From assembly GCF_900103485.1 (NCBI RefSeq), contig NZ_FNHW01000002.1:124001-188000 (forward strand): a stretch of 64,000 bases of DNA, in the 5' to 3' direction. Shown here in pieces: positions 7,845 through 16,821 of the stretch. A model generated the notes under the pieces. It was not told the DNA's origin, made no database searches, and saw only the letters and a list, made by a program, of their open reading frames with translations. The position numbers and the translations under genes are program-made. This DNA comes from Fictibacillus solisalsi (lineage in GTDB: Bacteria; Bacillota; Bacilli; Bacillales; Fictibacillaceae). Numbering within the stretch: the first letter of the stretch is position 1; each line of letters begins with the position of its first letter.

Positions 7845-9500
7845 ATGTCTGAAATCATCAATCCCATTTTGCGGGGCTTTAATCCTGATCCGTCCATAAT
7901 AAGGGTAGAAGACGATTATTATATCGCAACGTCCACCTTCGAATGGTTTCCGGGAGTACAGATTCATCATTCAAAGGATCTGAGGAACTGGGAGCTGCTG
8001 CCGCATCCATTAACTCGCCATAGCCAGCTTGATATGCTCGGTAACCCAAGCTCTGGCGGTGTTTGGGCGCCTTGTCTCAGTTATCACGAGGGTACCTTCT
8101 ATCTCATTTATACGGATGTAAAAAGCCATATAGGCCCGTTCAAGGATACGCACAACTACCTGGTAACGGCGACAGATATCCGGGGGCCCTGGTCTGAACC
8201 GATCTATTTGAACAGCAGCGGCTTTGATCCTTCCCTGTTCCACGATGATAATGGAAATAAATGGCTGGTGAATATAGTTTGGGATCACCGCAAAAATAAA
8301 AATTCGTTTGGCGGTATATTGCTTCAGGAGTACTCCGCCCAGGAAGAAAAGCTTGTCGGGTCCATCCGTAATATTTTTAAGGGAACAAGCTTAGGGCTTA
8401 CTGAGGCGCCTCATCTTTATAAAAAGAACGGCTATTATTATCTTGTCACTGCCGAGGGAGGAACGCGGTATAACCATGCAGTAACCGTAGCCAGGTCACA
8501 GAGTCTTTTTGGTCCGTATGAAGTGGATCCCAAAGGACCGGTGCTGACTTCAAAAGGAAAACCAGAGTTGGCGCTGCAAAAGGCCGGACATGCGAGCATT
8601 GTTGAAACTCAGGACAATGAGGTGTATATGGTGCACCTGACCGGTCGTCCGCTGCCTGGCTCGGAAAATTGCAACCTTGGGCGCGAAACCTCCATCCAGA
8701 AAGCGGTATGGACCGATGATCAATGGCTGAGACTTGAAGACGGAGGTAACCGTCCCCATGAAAGAGTGGAAGCACCATCCCTCCCTGAGTTTACAATTAA
8801 ACCCGTGCCTGAAACTGAGGATTTTGATGGAGAAGGGCTTAGCATCCATTTTAATTCCCTGCGCGAACCGATGAGCGAGGAATGGGTATCGGTAAAGGAA
8901 CGACCCGGTTATCTCAGGCTAAGGGGAAGGGAATCCATGAATTCCAACCACAGGCAAAGTTTGATCGCCAGAAGACAGCAGGCGTTTTCGATCGTGGCAG
9001 AAACAGAGGTGGAGTGCCGTCCACAGACCTTTCAGCACATGGCGGGACTGATCTATTATTACAACAACCGAAACTATTATTATCTCTGCATCAGCAAGGA
9101 TGAGGAAGCAGGAAAGTGCCTGTATATCATGAGCAATGACCGGGGTGATTATGATGAACCATTGGCTGCCCCTATCTCTATTGAAGGATGGGAAAAGGTG
9201 TATTTAAAGGCGGAAATTGAGTATCATGCTCTCCAATTCTATTATTCTCCCGACGGGGAAAATTGGACAGCTGTGGGCCCTGTTCTGGATGCCGGGAAAA
9301 TCTCAGATGACCATGCCGAATTGAAAAAAGGCGGCACCTTGCTGGATCAAGGATTCACAGGCGCTTTTATTGGCCTATGCAGTCAGGATTTAAGCGGACG
9401 GGACTTTTATGCGGATTTTGATTACTTTTCATACGTGGAGAGGGATAATGAAACGCAGATCAGCCATAAAACAGAAAAAGCGCGGTATGTAGCCCAATAA
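7845..9500 (+). CDS. xynB: GH43 beta-xylosidase
   Basis: A 551-residue intracellular enzyme with no signal peptide, releasing xylose from short xylo-oligosaccharides. The five-blade propeller starts MSEIINPILRGFNPDPS with the catalytic base Asp15; SGFDPSLFHDDNG and LTEAPHLYK carry the other acidic residues, and the C-terminal beta-sandwich (about 330-545) is typical of this subfamily. I start at 7845, where ACGGAGGACCTAGT sits just upstream. The open frame extends 51 codons further, but those residues do not resemble the family. Confidence 0.93.
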   Translation: MSEIINPILRGFNPDPSIIRVEDDYYIATSTFEWFPGVQIHHSKDLRNWELLPHPLTRHSQLDMLGNPSSGGVWAPCLSYHEGTFYLIYTDVKSHIGPFKDTHNYLVTATDIRGPWSEPIYLNSSGFDPSLFHDDNGNKWLVNIVWDHRKNKNSFGGILLQEYSAQEEKLVGSIRNIFKGTSLGLTEAPHLYKKNGYYYLVTAEGGTRYNHAVTVARSQSLFGPYEVDPKGPVLTSKGKPELALQKAGHASIVETQDNEVYMVHLTGRPLPGSENCNLGRETSIQKAVWTDDQWLRLEDGGNRPHERVEAPSLPEFTIKPVPETEDFDGEGLSIHFNSLREPMSEEWVSVKERPGYLRLRGRESMNSNHRQSLIARRQQAFSIVAETEVECRPQTFQHMAGLIYYYNNRNYYYLCISKDEEAGKCLYIMSNDRGDYDEPLAAPISIEGWEKVYLKAEIEYHALQFYYSPDGENWTAVGPVLDAGKISDDHAELKKGGTLLDQGFTGAFIGLCSQDLSGRDFYADFDYFSYVERDNETQISHKTEKARYVAQ

Positions 9501-9521
9501 TTATATGGAGAAGGGAATTGA

Positions 9522-10153
9522 GGGATCCAGGTGGTACAAGACATTTATTTGACCTCATGATGGGCCGAATGACGAAATGGACAACATTCTGGATATCCTA
9601 AAAACCAAAAAAGTAAAGAGCACGTTCTTTTTGGTAGAACCTAATATGAGAGAATATCCGCAGGCTGTTCTTCGTTTAATAGAAGAAGGACATTACCCCG
9701 CACTCCATAGTGTTACTCATGATAAAAGGATGCTTTATGAAGGGAATCCGCTGAATGTTGCAGAAGAAATGAGACATACCCAAAAAACGTTGTATGAGTT
9801 AACAGGTGTGACTTCTCACTTGACGAGAGCCCCCTTTTGGCAGCCATCCTTATATGAAAGAGAACTTGCGCCATGGGCTGGTTCAGTACATGATGAAGAT
9901 GTGGGACTGGAACGTGGATACAGTAGACTGGAAACATCACGAAACCGCTCCGGAACGGATTATTGAAAACGCCATCAAAGGCATTGATGCGGTTCCAGAA
10001 GGACCGATTGTCATTCTTTTTCACGTGAAAAAAGGAACAGCGTCCGTTTTGTCGAGACTGATTGATAGGATCAATAAGGATGGTGTACAATTTCGTGCCT
10101 ATGATCCAGAACAGCACTTTACCATGAATTTTTGGGATGACAATAGGCTTTAG
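9522..10153 (+). pseudogene. Broken polysaccharide deacetylase (NodB domain)
   Basis: Fragments of one NodB domain lie in three frames. VVQDIYLT (9531-9554) is followed by a shift at 9555, then HDGPNDEMDNILDILK, where the first metal-binding Asp of TFDDGP has become His. HSVTHDKRM keeps motif 2 and RAPFWQP is a degenerate motif 3. A second shift near 9865-9885 leads to MKMWDWNVDTVDWKHHET, IVILFHVK and the end at 10153. The 5' end is also missing, with a stop at 9519-9521. The protein would have removed acetyl groups from xylan or peptidoglycan; it is now inactive. Confidence 0.85.
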
Positions 10154-10174
10154 CAGACAGAAAGGTGATGGACG

Positions 10175-11221
10175 ATGAAAGTCATTCAAGAGAACTTTGG
10201 CACCGCACAAGATCAGGATATTTTGGCCTATACGATGATCAACAGCAAAGGAATGGAAGTTTCCGCGATTAATTACGGCGCAATTATTACCTGCATCATG
10301 GCACCCGACAAAGAGGGAAACCTGGAGAATGTCGTGCTTGGCCACGATACTCTGGAGGATTATTTGAAGGACACCAATTACCTTGGAGCCATCGCCGGAC
10401 GGGTCGCCGGCAGGATTCAGGGCGGCTCCTTTGAACTGGACGGACAGGAATATACCCTTGCCAAAAATGATGGAAACAACCACCTGCATGGAGGAAACAA
10501 AGGGTTTAACGCGGTGGTATGGAATGCAGAAGTGATTGAAGAGGAAGAGCAATGCGGGGTGAAATTTTCCTATGTCAGCCCTGATGGAGAAGAAGGATAC
10601 CCCGGCAGGGTGGAGGTTGATGTTACCTATCTTATAAATGATGAAAACACGTTAAGCATTTCATATTCCGCCCAAAGCGACAAAAAGACACTGCTGAATC
10701 TTACCAATCATTCGTACTTTAACTTAAGCGGAAACCTGAAGCATGATATTCAGGATCACATTCTTCAGCTAAAGAGCGACCAATTCTTGGAGCTTAACCA
10801 AGAACTGATCCCCACCGGCAGGGCGCTGCATGTTCAGGGTACACCGTTTGATTTACGAGAAGGGCAAAAGGTGAAAACAGGAACAACGGCAGATTACGAG
10901 CAGAACATGCTGGCCGGAGGAGGATATGACCATCCGTTCTTGCTGAACACGAATCAAAACAATGAGATCGTGCTGAAAGAGGAAACAAGCGGAAGAACCT
11001 TAACGGTTGAGACCGATCAAAAATGCGTGGTCGTTTATTCAGGGAACATGCTGGATTCTGATGGAGAGTTCCGTGATGTGCCATCGAAAAAGCATCTCGG
11101 CATCTGCCTGGAAACACAAGGTGTGCCCGATGCCATCCACCATTCACAGTTTCCATCGGTGGTTCTGGATGCAGGTGAGGAATATCAAGCCCATACGACG
11201 TATACATTTGGAGTGGAATAA
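10175..11221 (+). CDS. galM: Aldose 1-epimerase (mutarotase)
   Basis: A 348-residue galactose-mutarotase-family enzyme that interconverts alpha and beta anomers of aldoses. Conserved features are AGRVAGRI, NNHLHGG (substrate His), NLTNHSYFNLSG with the catalytic His near residue 180, and the late VVYSGN segment. It ends the xylose run, and the anomer preference of xylose isomerase explains its presence. AAAGGTGATGGACG precedes the ATG. A terminator follows directly. Confidence 0.94.
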   Translation: MKVIQENFGTAQDQDILAYTMINSKGMEVSAINYGAIITCIMAPDKEGNLENVVLGHDTLEDYLKDTNYLGAIAGRVAGRIQGGSFELDGQEYTLAKNDGNNHLHGGNKGFNAVVWNAEVIEEEEQCGVKFSYVSPDGEEGYPGRVEVDVTYLINDENTLSISYSAQSDKKTLLNLTNHSYFNLSGNLKHDIQDHILQLKSDQFLELNQELIPTGRALHVQGTPFDLREGQKVKTGTTADYEQNMLAGGGYDHPFLLNTNQNNEIVLKEETSGRTLTVETDQKCVVVYSGNMLDSDGEFRDVPSKKHLGICLETQGVPDAIHHSQFPSVVLDAGEEYQAHTTYTFGVE

Positions 11222-11227
11222 TCATGA

Positions 11228-11260
11228 AGCAGGAGCCGTGTTGTAGCTCCTGCTTTTTTA
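11228..11260. terminator. Terminator after galM
   Basis: AGCAGGAGC pairs with GCTCCTGCT around about nine bases, followed by TTTTTTA. It closes the xyl operon and abuts the end of lrpC. Confidence 0.92.
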
Positions 11261-11695
11261 CCGGCTAAGTTTCGGCGCTGTATTCACCTGTGAAAAAATA
11301 AAATGGGTTACAGTGTGCGCATAGGGACTTGCTTCCTCAATGAATGTTTCCGCTTCAGAAAAGGTGGCAAACTGCAGCTTCAGCATAAAGCAGGCGTTGC
11401 CCGCAATCCGGTAGCAAAACTCTACGTTGGCCAGTCGCTCGATGTAACGCTTGAAAGCTTGGTAATCTCCATTCTTTACCGTAGCCTCCACAATACACTG
11501 GATCGGCTGTCCCAACTTTTCATAATCCACTTCCAATGTATATTTTCGGATCACGCCAAACGATTCCATTCTTCGCACACGTTCGGTGACAGAGGGAGAC
11601 GAAAGATTGATTTTTCTCCCCAGTTCGCTCATGGACAGCCGGCTGTTTTCCCGAAGCTCATCAATAATTTTTCTGTCGATATTGTCGATTTTCAT
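11258..11695 (-). CDS. lrpC: Lrp/AsnC-family regulator LrpC
   Basis: A 145-residue feast/famine regulator. The N-terminal HTH reads IDRKIIDELRENSRLSMSEL through SPSVTERVRRME, and the C-terminal RAM domain includes IVEATVKNGDYQAF and VEFCYRIAGNACFMLK. Remembered B. subtilis LrpC shares nearly the same blocks (LSMRELGRKI, SVTERVRQLESFGII, CYRIAGAACYMLK). LrpC binds and bends DNA and affects amino acid metabolism and sporulation. It is divergent from the CMD gene. Confidence 0.88.
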   Translation of the reverse strand: MKIDNIDRKIIDELRENSRLSMSELGRKINLSSPSVTERVRRMESFGVIRKYTLEVDYEKLGQPIQCIVEATVKNGDYQAFKRYIERLANVEFCYRIAGNACFMLKLQFATFSEAETFIEEASPYAHTVTHFIFSQVNTAPKLSR

Positions 11696-11817
11696 ATTTA
11701 ATGTTATTCTCCTTAACTTATTAAATTTAAAAAGAAAATTGAAAGAATTGGTTTAATCATAAATGGCAGAAGTTATTCTTCCCTAGTACCATTAAAGGGT
11801 ACAAGGAGGAATGCTTA

Positions 11818-12225
11818 ATGGCAAGAATAAAAGAATCAGAACGTGGAGCCACACCGTTTCAGCATCTGCTTGGACATAATCAGGAGGTCATGAACAGATG
11901 GAATGACCTTGGCACTACACTGGGGGACGAAGGAAGACTTTCATCCCGTCTTAAAGAGCAGGTGCGGAGAACGCTGGCCCAGGGGAACGGCTGTGAATAC
12001 TGCAAGGCGAAAGGAAAGCCTGAACCCCATCTGTTTGATGAAAAAACCTCAATCGCCGTTGGCTTTGCGGACGTCTTTTTAAAATTGAAGGGAGATATTC
12101 CTGATTCTATTTTCAAGGTGTTGAAAGAAACCTTTTCTGACGAGGAAATCAGTGAACTGTGTGCATTTATCGCATTTACCACAGCCTCCCAATATTTCGG
12201 GGCGATGATGGGATTGAAAGCATAA
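11818..12225 (+). CDS. Carboxymuconolactone decarboxylase/AhpD-like protein
   Basis: A 135-residue all-helical protein of the CMD/AhpD superfamily. Its core is LKEQVRRTLAQGNGCEYCKA with a CxxC at Cys59/Cys62. In AhpD this pair is a peroxidase redox centre, while many CMD proteins have unknown roles; the usual downstream His is absent. It is divergent from lrpC and has its own terminator. A thiol-redox function is plausible but not shown. Confidence 0.8.
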   Translation: MARIKESERGATPFQHLLGHNQEVMNRWNDLGTTLGDEGRLSSRLKEQVRRTLAQGNGCEYCKAKGKPEPHLFDEKTSIAVGFADVFLKLKGDIPDSIFKVLKETFSDEEISELCAFIAFTTASQYFGAMMGLKA

Positions 12226-12263
12226 AAAAATGGCCAAGGGAAAATTTCCCCTTGGTCATTTTA
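12226..12263. terminator. Bidirectional terminator
   Basis: AATGGCCAAGGG pairs with CCCTTGGTCATT around AAAATTTC, with A- and T-runs outside. The right arm contains the stop codon of the convergent DinB gene. Confidence 0.88.
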
Positions 12264-12771
12264 GATAACGTTCTTTAATGAGATTACGGTGGTGAAGCTC
12301 ATGGCCGGCAATGATAAAAGCGAGGGCCCTTGCTGTCACTTCCTCATTATTTGCCGCACCCCTTCGTTTTAACGCTTCGTCACTCAGACCGTTCAATAGA
12401 GAGAGAGTAGCCTGGCGGACGCTTGTGAAATGCCGGGTCAGGTCCGTTAATGAGTGATCGTTGAATGCTGCGGCTTTTACATACTCCTCATCATTGTACC
12501 CCGGCAAGGGTGCCGTTTCCCCTCTGGCAATACTGAGCATCCTGTAATTCATAATCCATTCGGTATCTGCCATGTGCCCGACGACTTCTTTAATACTCCA
12601 CTTATTCGGCGCATAGCGATATTCACCATCTTCTTCAGATAACGAATTTAGCAGAGAAGCAGTTTCCTTGATTTGCTGCTGTAGCATTTCAGAAATGTCT
12701 CCTTCTGGCACCAGCTGGATATAAGATTCAAAGTCCTCGGCATATTCATCGGGTCTTGGGCGTTCAGTCAT
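12256..12771 (-). CDS. DinB-family protein
   Basis: A 171-residue four-helix DinB-like (YfiT/DUF664 type) protein. NKWSIKEVVGHMADTEWIMN supplies the first metal-binding His and AGHELHHRNLIKERYL supplies the last two His residues, forming the usual three-His metal site. Family members include thiol transferases (bacillithiol, mycothiol) and damage-induced proteins of unknown role. Single-gene unit; AAAGGAGGATAACG precedes the start. Confidence 0.88.
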   Translation of the reverse strand: MTERPRPDEYAEDFESYIQLVPEGDISEMLQQQIKETASLLNSLSEEDGEYRYAPNKWSIKEVVGHMADTEWIMNYRMLSIARGETAPLPGYNDEEYVKAAAFNDHSLTDLTRHFTSVRQATLSLLNGLSDEALKRRGAANNEEVTARALAFIIAGHELHHRNLIKERYLK

Positions 12772-12911
12772 CGTTATCCTCCTTTTAACAATAGATACAA
12801 CCTCATAGCTATATTCCTTAAATTAGCTTGTGTTTCCTGCTGAAACAGGAAATTGGGAGTGGTTCAACGAAATTATTAGAAAAACCATGAAAAAGGAAGG
12901 GAGATGTTAGC

Positions 12912-13379
12912 ATGTCCATTACGCTTAACCATCCACCTGTTGTGAAAACAGAAATGCTTATTCGAAAACCGGTGAATGAAGTATTTCAGGCATTCGTCGA
13001 TCCAGAAATCACTACAAAGTTTTGGTTTACAAAAAGCAGTGATACTGTGGTGGAAGGCAGAACGATTCGTTGGGATTGGGAGATGTATGGTGTATCAGAT
13101 GAAATTCAGGTGAAAAGGGTAGTTGAAAATGAGTATATTCTTGTTGAATCGTCTGATGGTACTGAAATTGAGTGGACCTTTCAAGCCAGGAAGGAAAGTG
13201 AAACCATGGTCTCTATCCAACATTCCGGGTTTACAGGGAACGGTGATGAAATGGTGAATACAGCGTTGGATTCCATGGGGGGATATACTATGGTGCTTTG
13301 CGGACTAAAGGCATTTCTTGAGTATAGTGTCACCTTGCATCTGGTTGAGGATAAGGCTCCTGATGCGCATGTGAAATAA
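12912..13379 (+). CDS. SRPBCC/AHSA1-family protein
   Basis: A 155-residue START-like (SRPBCC) protein. IRKPVNEVFQAFVDPEITTKFWFT is the typical N-terminal helix-grip segment, followed by WDWEMYG and a C-terminal helix with GGYTMVLCGLKAFLEYS. The fold binds hydrophobic ligands or acts as an Aha1-like co-factor; no catalytic motif points to a reaction. AAGGAAGGGAGATGTTAGC precedes the ATG. The GNAT gene 32 bp downstream may be co-transcribed. Confidence 0.85.
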   Translation: MSITLNHPPVVKTEMLIRKPVNEVFQAFVDPEITTKFWFTKSSDTVVEGRTIRWDWEMYGVSDEIQVKRVVENEYILVESSDGTEIEWTFQARKESETMVSIQHSGFTGNGDEMVNTALDSMGGYTMVLCGLKAFLEYSVTLHLVEDKAPDAHVK

Positions 13380-13411
13380 CAGGTCTTTATAGGAGTTGAA
13401 AGAGACGAGCC

Positions 13412-13924
13412 ATGCAGTTAACAGTGAAACCATCCAATGAGGGACATGCACGAGAAATTTCACACTGGAGTTATGAAGCACCTTATGACTTTTACAATAT
13501 GGACGGACGCAGGGAGTCCATGAATGAGCTGCTCGAAAATCACTATTCGGTTGTGCTGGATGAAAAAGATAAGCTGGTTGGCTTTTTTTGTACCGGCAAG
13601 TCGGCTCAGGTACCGGCTGGAAAGAGGGTTGGTGCTTATGAAAAAGAAGATGAGCTTGATATCGGACTGGGGATGAACCCAGAATTAACCGGTCAGGGCA
13701 ACGGTTCTATATTTTTGCCTTTTATTCTGGGATACCTTGAGGGCCAATTGAGCAACAGGGCATATCGTTTAACCATGGCTTCCTTCAATCAGCGGGCCAT
13801 TCGTTTGTATCAGAAGTTCGGTTTTCGTGAGATCATGGCGTTTCATAGGGAAAAAGTGAAATTTATCGTGATGGTCAGAGCAGGCAAGTTAAACGGCCGT
13901 TCAAGCGGCAGGAGACTCTGGTAA
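13412..13924 (+). CDS. GNAT-family N-acetyltransferase
   Basis: A 170-residue GNAT protein with the acetyl-CoA loop in a degenerate form (LGMNPELTGQGNGSIFLPF) and the C-terminal helix FNQRAIRLYQKFGFRE typical of small-molecule and RimI-like acetyltransferases. Target unknown. It follows the SRPBCC gene closely and ends in the terminator shared with the convergent SDR gene. Confidence 0.85.
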   Translation: MQLTVKPSNEGHAREISHWSYEAPYDFYNMDGRRESMNELLENHYSVVLDEKDKLVGFFCTGKSAQVPAGKRVGAYEKEDELDIGLGMNPELTGQGNGSIFLPFILGYLEGQLSNRAYRLTMASFNQRAIRLYQKFGFREIMAFHREKVKFIVMVRAGKLNGRSSGRRLW

Positions 13925-13957
13925 AAAAGGCAGAGCCCAAAAGCGCTCATGCCTTCT
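13924..13957. terminator. Terminator between GNAT and SDR genes
   Basis: AAAAAAGGCA-GAGC and GCTC-TGCCTT form a mismatched stem. On the minus strand it ends in TTTTTT, so it mainly serves the SDR gene. Confidence 0.7.
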
Positions 13958-13966
13958 AATTTGTTC

Positions 13967-14770
13967 CTATAACACGTTCCCCCCGGAAATCTTGACGGAT
14001 TCCCCGACAATGTTTTCGGCTGCTCCTGTGAGCAGAAAGACAATCGTATTCGCCACCTCTTCAGGGGTGCTGATCCGTCCGGAAGGAATACCGGCTTGGG
14101 CTTTCTTTAGTTGCTCCTCATAGCTTCGGCCGAATTTCTTACCTTTTCGGGCGATGCTGTCACGGCCCATTTTCGTATCGACGTATCCCGGGCATACGGC
14201 ATTGACCTGAATGCCTCGCTCGGCCGCTTCGACCGCCAATGACTGGGTAAATCCGATGAGAGCAAACTTGGATCCGGCATATGCACTGCTGCCGGGTGTT
14301 CCTCTTAGGCCTGACAGGGAAGAAACATTTACGATGGCTCCTTTTTCTGGCTTCGTCACCAGCATGTGCCGATAGACCTGTTGTGTGAAAAGGACCGTTG
14401 AAATAAAGTTCAGCTCTATAACTTTTCTTAAATCGTCTTCCTTTAGGTCTTCCAGGACTCCTCCACCGGTGATCCCTGCCGCATTTACGAGCCCTGTTAC
14501 CGGCCCGATTTCGTCAATGGCTCCTGACAGTAAGCTTTCCCGTTCTTCTTCTGCATCAAGGTCGGCACTGTACAAATGAACGGAAATATTAGAACTCAGT
14601 TCCTCACACTTCCCTTTGAGTGTAACGAGTTTATCTTCGTTACGTCCGGTAATGGTTATATTGGCGCCCGCTGCTGCACATGCTATGGCCGTTTCCCAGC
14701 CGATGCCGCCTGTCGCGCCTGTTATGATGATGTGCTGATCCTTTAGCGCGTCTTTTGAAAAAATCGTCAT
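13967..14770 (-). CDS. Short-chain dehydrogenase/reductase
   Basis: A 267-residue classical SDR. IIITGATGGIGWETA (residues 14-28) is the TGxxxGxG cofactor loop, NAAGITGG the NNAG-like motif, NVSSLSG holds the catalytic Ser, and YAGSK the catalytic Tyr-Lys. The tail VGESVKISGG is typical of 3-oxoacyl-ACP-reductase-like members. Substrate unknown. It stands alone, with AGGAGG at its start. Confidence 0.88.
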   Translation of the reverse strand: MTIFSKDALKDQHIIITGATGGIGWETAIACAAAGANITITGRNEDKLVTLKGKCEELSSNISVHLYSADLDAEEERESLLSGAIDEIGPVTGLVNAAGITGGGVLEDLKEDDLRKVIELNFISTVLFTQQVYRHMLVTKPEKGAIVNVSSLSGLRGTPGSSAYAGSKFALIGFTQSLAVEAAERGIQVNAVCPGYVDTKMGRDSIARKGKKFGRSYEEQLKKAQAGIPSGRISTPEEVANTIVFLLTGAAENIVGESVKISGGNVL

Positions 14771-14863
14771 CTGTTTGGCCTCCTTGTCGTACTGTTACTA
14801 TTTAACATTTTCCCTAATTCGGTGGACTAAAAACTTCATATGGAGAGGAGAGCAACCTTTGCT

Positions 14864-15415
14864 ATGCGAAAATGCAGCGTGAATGAAATGACCATCAGAA
14901 GACCGGCAAAAACAGACCAAGAGGAATTGAATGAGCTTTTTATAGCGGTCATTAAACATACGTTTAAAAAGGAAGGATTGTCTCATATGACAGAAGAGAT
15001 GGAGGAGGAAATAGAACAGAAGAAACAGTTCCTGGAGACTGATTTGGTCAGTAACGGGATAGCGCATTATTTCTTGATTGCCGTTGATGCTGACAAGAAT
15101 AAAATTATTGGAACGATCGCTTGCGGGCCAGCCAATGAACTGATCCTCAGCGGCACAAATGGAGTTTTAAAAGATTGTCTGGAGATTGGAACGGTGTTCG
15201 TTCATCCGGCTTATCAAAAACAGGGAGTGGGGTCGGCTTTGCTGAGCCATCTTATTCGTGACATGAGGGAAAAAGGAATTATCCGATACTGCCTGGATAG
15301 CGGCTACAAACAGGCTCAAAACGTATGGAGAAACAAACTTGGAGAGCCAAGCTACTTTATGGAGGATTATTGGGGAGAAGGGAACCACCATATGATTTGG
15401 ACTAAAACCATTTAA
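14864..15415 (+). CDS. GNAT-family N-acetyltransferase
   Basis: A protein of about 183 residues with EIGTVFVHPAYQKQGVGSAL, the canonical acetyl-CoA-binding V-x-P-x-x-Q-x-x-G-x-G/A loop, and a preceding beta strand KIIGTIACGP. I start at 14864 because GGAGAGGAGAGC lies upstream; the ATG at 14840 has no ribosome site, and MTIRRPAKTD at 14888 is a further option. Acceptor unknown. A terminator follows. Confidence 0.85.
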   Translation: MRKCSVNEMTIRRPAKTDQEELNELFIAVIKHTFKKEGLSHMTEEMEEEIEQKKQFLETDLVSNGIAHYFLIAVDADKNKIIGTIACGPANELILSGTNGVLKDCLEIGTVFVHPAYQKQGVGSALLSHLIRDMREKGIIRYCLDSGYKQAQNVWRNKLGEPSYFMEDYWGEGNHHMIWTKTI

Positions 15416-15449
15416 CTTCCTCATTTTTTATGGGATGAGGAAGTTAAAT
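15414..15449. terminator. Bidirectional terminator
   Basis: TTAACTTCCTCAT pairs with ATGAGGAAGTTAA around TTTTTTATGGG. It lies between convergent genes. Confidence 0.85.
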
Positions 15450-15454
15450 GATTA

Positions 15455-16516
15455 TTATAATTCGATATGAAATTGATCCAATAAATCTTTAAAAGCCGGC
15501 CGGTTGTTGTCGTCTCTGCCCATGACATGGGTAGCCGTTACCAGTGAATTCAGCACCGCTTCTTCCACTGCCTCCACAACTGCACGGAAGGCGGTATCCA
15601 TATCCTCCTCATGAATCACGGGAATGGATAAACAATCATCTGGCTTAGTGTGTGGAATTCTTGTAGCGGTTGAAAACCCAATGACAATTTCCCCGCTGCC
15701 ATGCGTAATAATGGACCCAGTTCTAGAAAGCGCTGCAACCGATCGCTTAATGATCCGGTTAAGCTGACGCTCTGAAACAGGCAAATCCGTGGCAATAATG
15801 ATCATGATGGAACCCTTGTCTTTTTCTTCCCATGATTGCAGTAAGGCTTCTTTTAATTCCCGGCCAATCATGCGTCCGTTGATCATAAGATCACTTAATA
15901 TCCCAAAGTTGGATAACACGAGTGCACCAATGGTGTACGTACCATGATCCAGCTGAAATGTGCGCGAGGAGGTGCCGATGCCTCCTTTCAAGGAATAACA
16001 CAGCATACCGGTTCCTGCGCCGACACTGCCTTCCTCAAACTCTGTTGAGGCGTTATGTATCGCTTGAAACACGTGCTCCTTCGTAACATATTGAGCGCGT
16101 ATGTCATTCAACAGCATATCGTTGCATTCCCCAATGACCGGGTTAACCGTGCCCGTTGAGCGCCCAATTTCGGGGTTACGCTCCATTGTATATTGAATCA
16201 CTGCATCAGCAGCCGTTCCAATACTAAGGGTATTGGTTAAAACAATCGGAGTTTCAATCACTCCCAATTCCTGCATTTGAATCGTGCCCATCGTTTTTCC
16301 AAAGCCGTTGATCACATGGCAGGATGCAATGAGCTTCTCTCTAAAAAGATTGCCGGGATGCGGAAGAATGGCTGTCACCCCGGTCTGCATGCTTCCTTTG
16401 CTGAGCGTTACATGACCCACTGTTACTCCTTTCACATCAGAAATCGCATTGTGCTGTCCTGTTTTCAACCGTCCGATTTGAACTCCATAGTCGCGTATCC
16501 GTTTTTGATGCTGCAT
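15455..16516 (-). CDS. P1-family (DmpA/BapA) aminopeptidase
   Basis: A 353-residue member of the S58/P1 peptidase family, which includes the Ochrobactrum D-aminopeptidase DmpA and beta-peptidyl aminopeptidases. These cleave themselves into two chains and use the new N-terminal Ser or Thr. Conserved stretches are DVKGVTVGHVTL near residue 30, GSVGAGTGM in the middle and KGGIGTSSR just after, then TDLPVSERQLNRI and HGSGEIVIGFST. No signal peptide, so cytosolic. Single-gene unit. Confidence 0.88.
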   Translation of the reverse strand: MQHQKRIRDYGVQIGRLKTGQHNAISDVKGVTVGHVTLSKGSMQTGVTAILPHPGNLFREKLIASCHVINGFGKTMGTIQMQELGVIETPIVLTNTLSIGTAADAVIQYTMERNPEIGRSTGTVNPVIGECNDMLLNDIRAQYVTKEHVFQAIHNASTEFEEGSVGAGTGMLCYSLKGGIGTSSRTFQLDHGTYTIGALVLSNFGILSDLMINGRMIGRELKEALLQSWEEKDKGSIMIIIATDLPVSERQLNRIIKRSVAALSRTGSIITHGSGEIVIGFSTATRIPHTKPDDCLSIPVIHEEDMDTAFRAVVEAVEEAVLNSLVTATHVMGRDDNNRPAFKDLLDQFHIEL

Positions 16517-16821
16517 GTTTGTTAGCCGCCTTTCATGACGTGATTCTTTCTTTACTTATTATAAAGCTCTTTCTGTTTAAACGGTTTATATAGGCTTTAA
16601 TTCTGGGAGGAATTTTTCCAGTAAAATTAGCGCGTTAAATGGATGAAGGAATTGGTTCAAAGGCAACGAAGTTATAAAGTGATCCAGGGTTCACAATACA
16701 ATGGGATGGCAGCTGGGACGTTTTGATCGTTTCGCCTTTTGCAAGGGAAGAAGAAAGAGACTCTCTTTGAAAATCTTTAGGGAGGATGTCCGGAAGTTCT
16801 TTGACGTAAGCGAGGGATACG
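16517..16821. other. Intergenic stretch without a supportable gene
   Basis: About 305 bp. The left half is the AT-rich promoter region of the P1 peptidase. A 68-codon minus-strand frame (16635-16841) overlaps the start of the GNAT gene and resembles nothing I know, so I do not call it. The right end holds GCGAGGGATACG, the GNAT ribosome site. Confidence 0.5.

Noticed and set aside
9713-10552. 279-codon minus-strand frame
   Set aside because: It is antisense to the deacetylase pseudogene and galM, with composition of a shadow frame.
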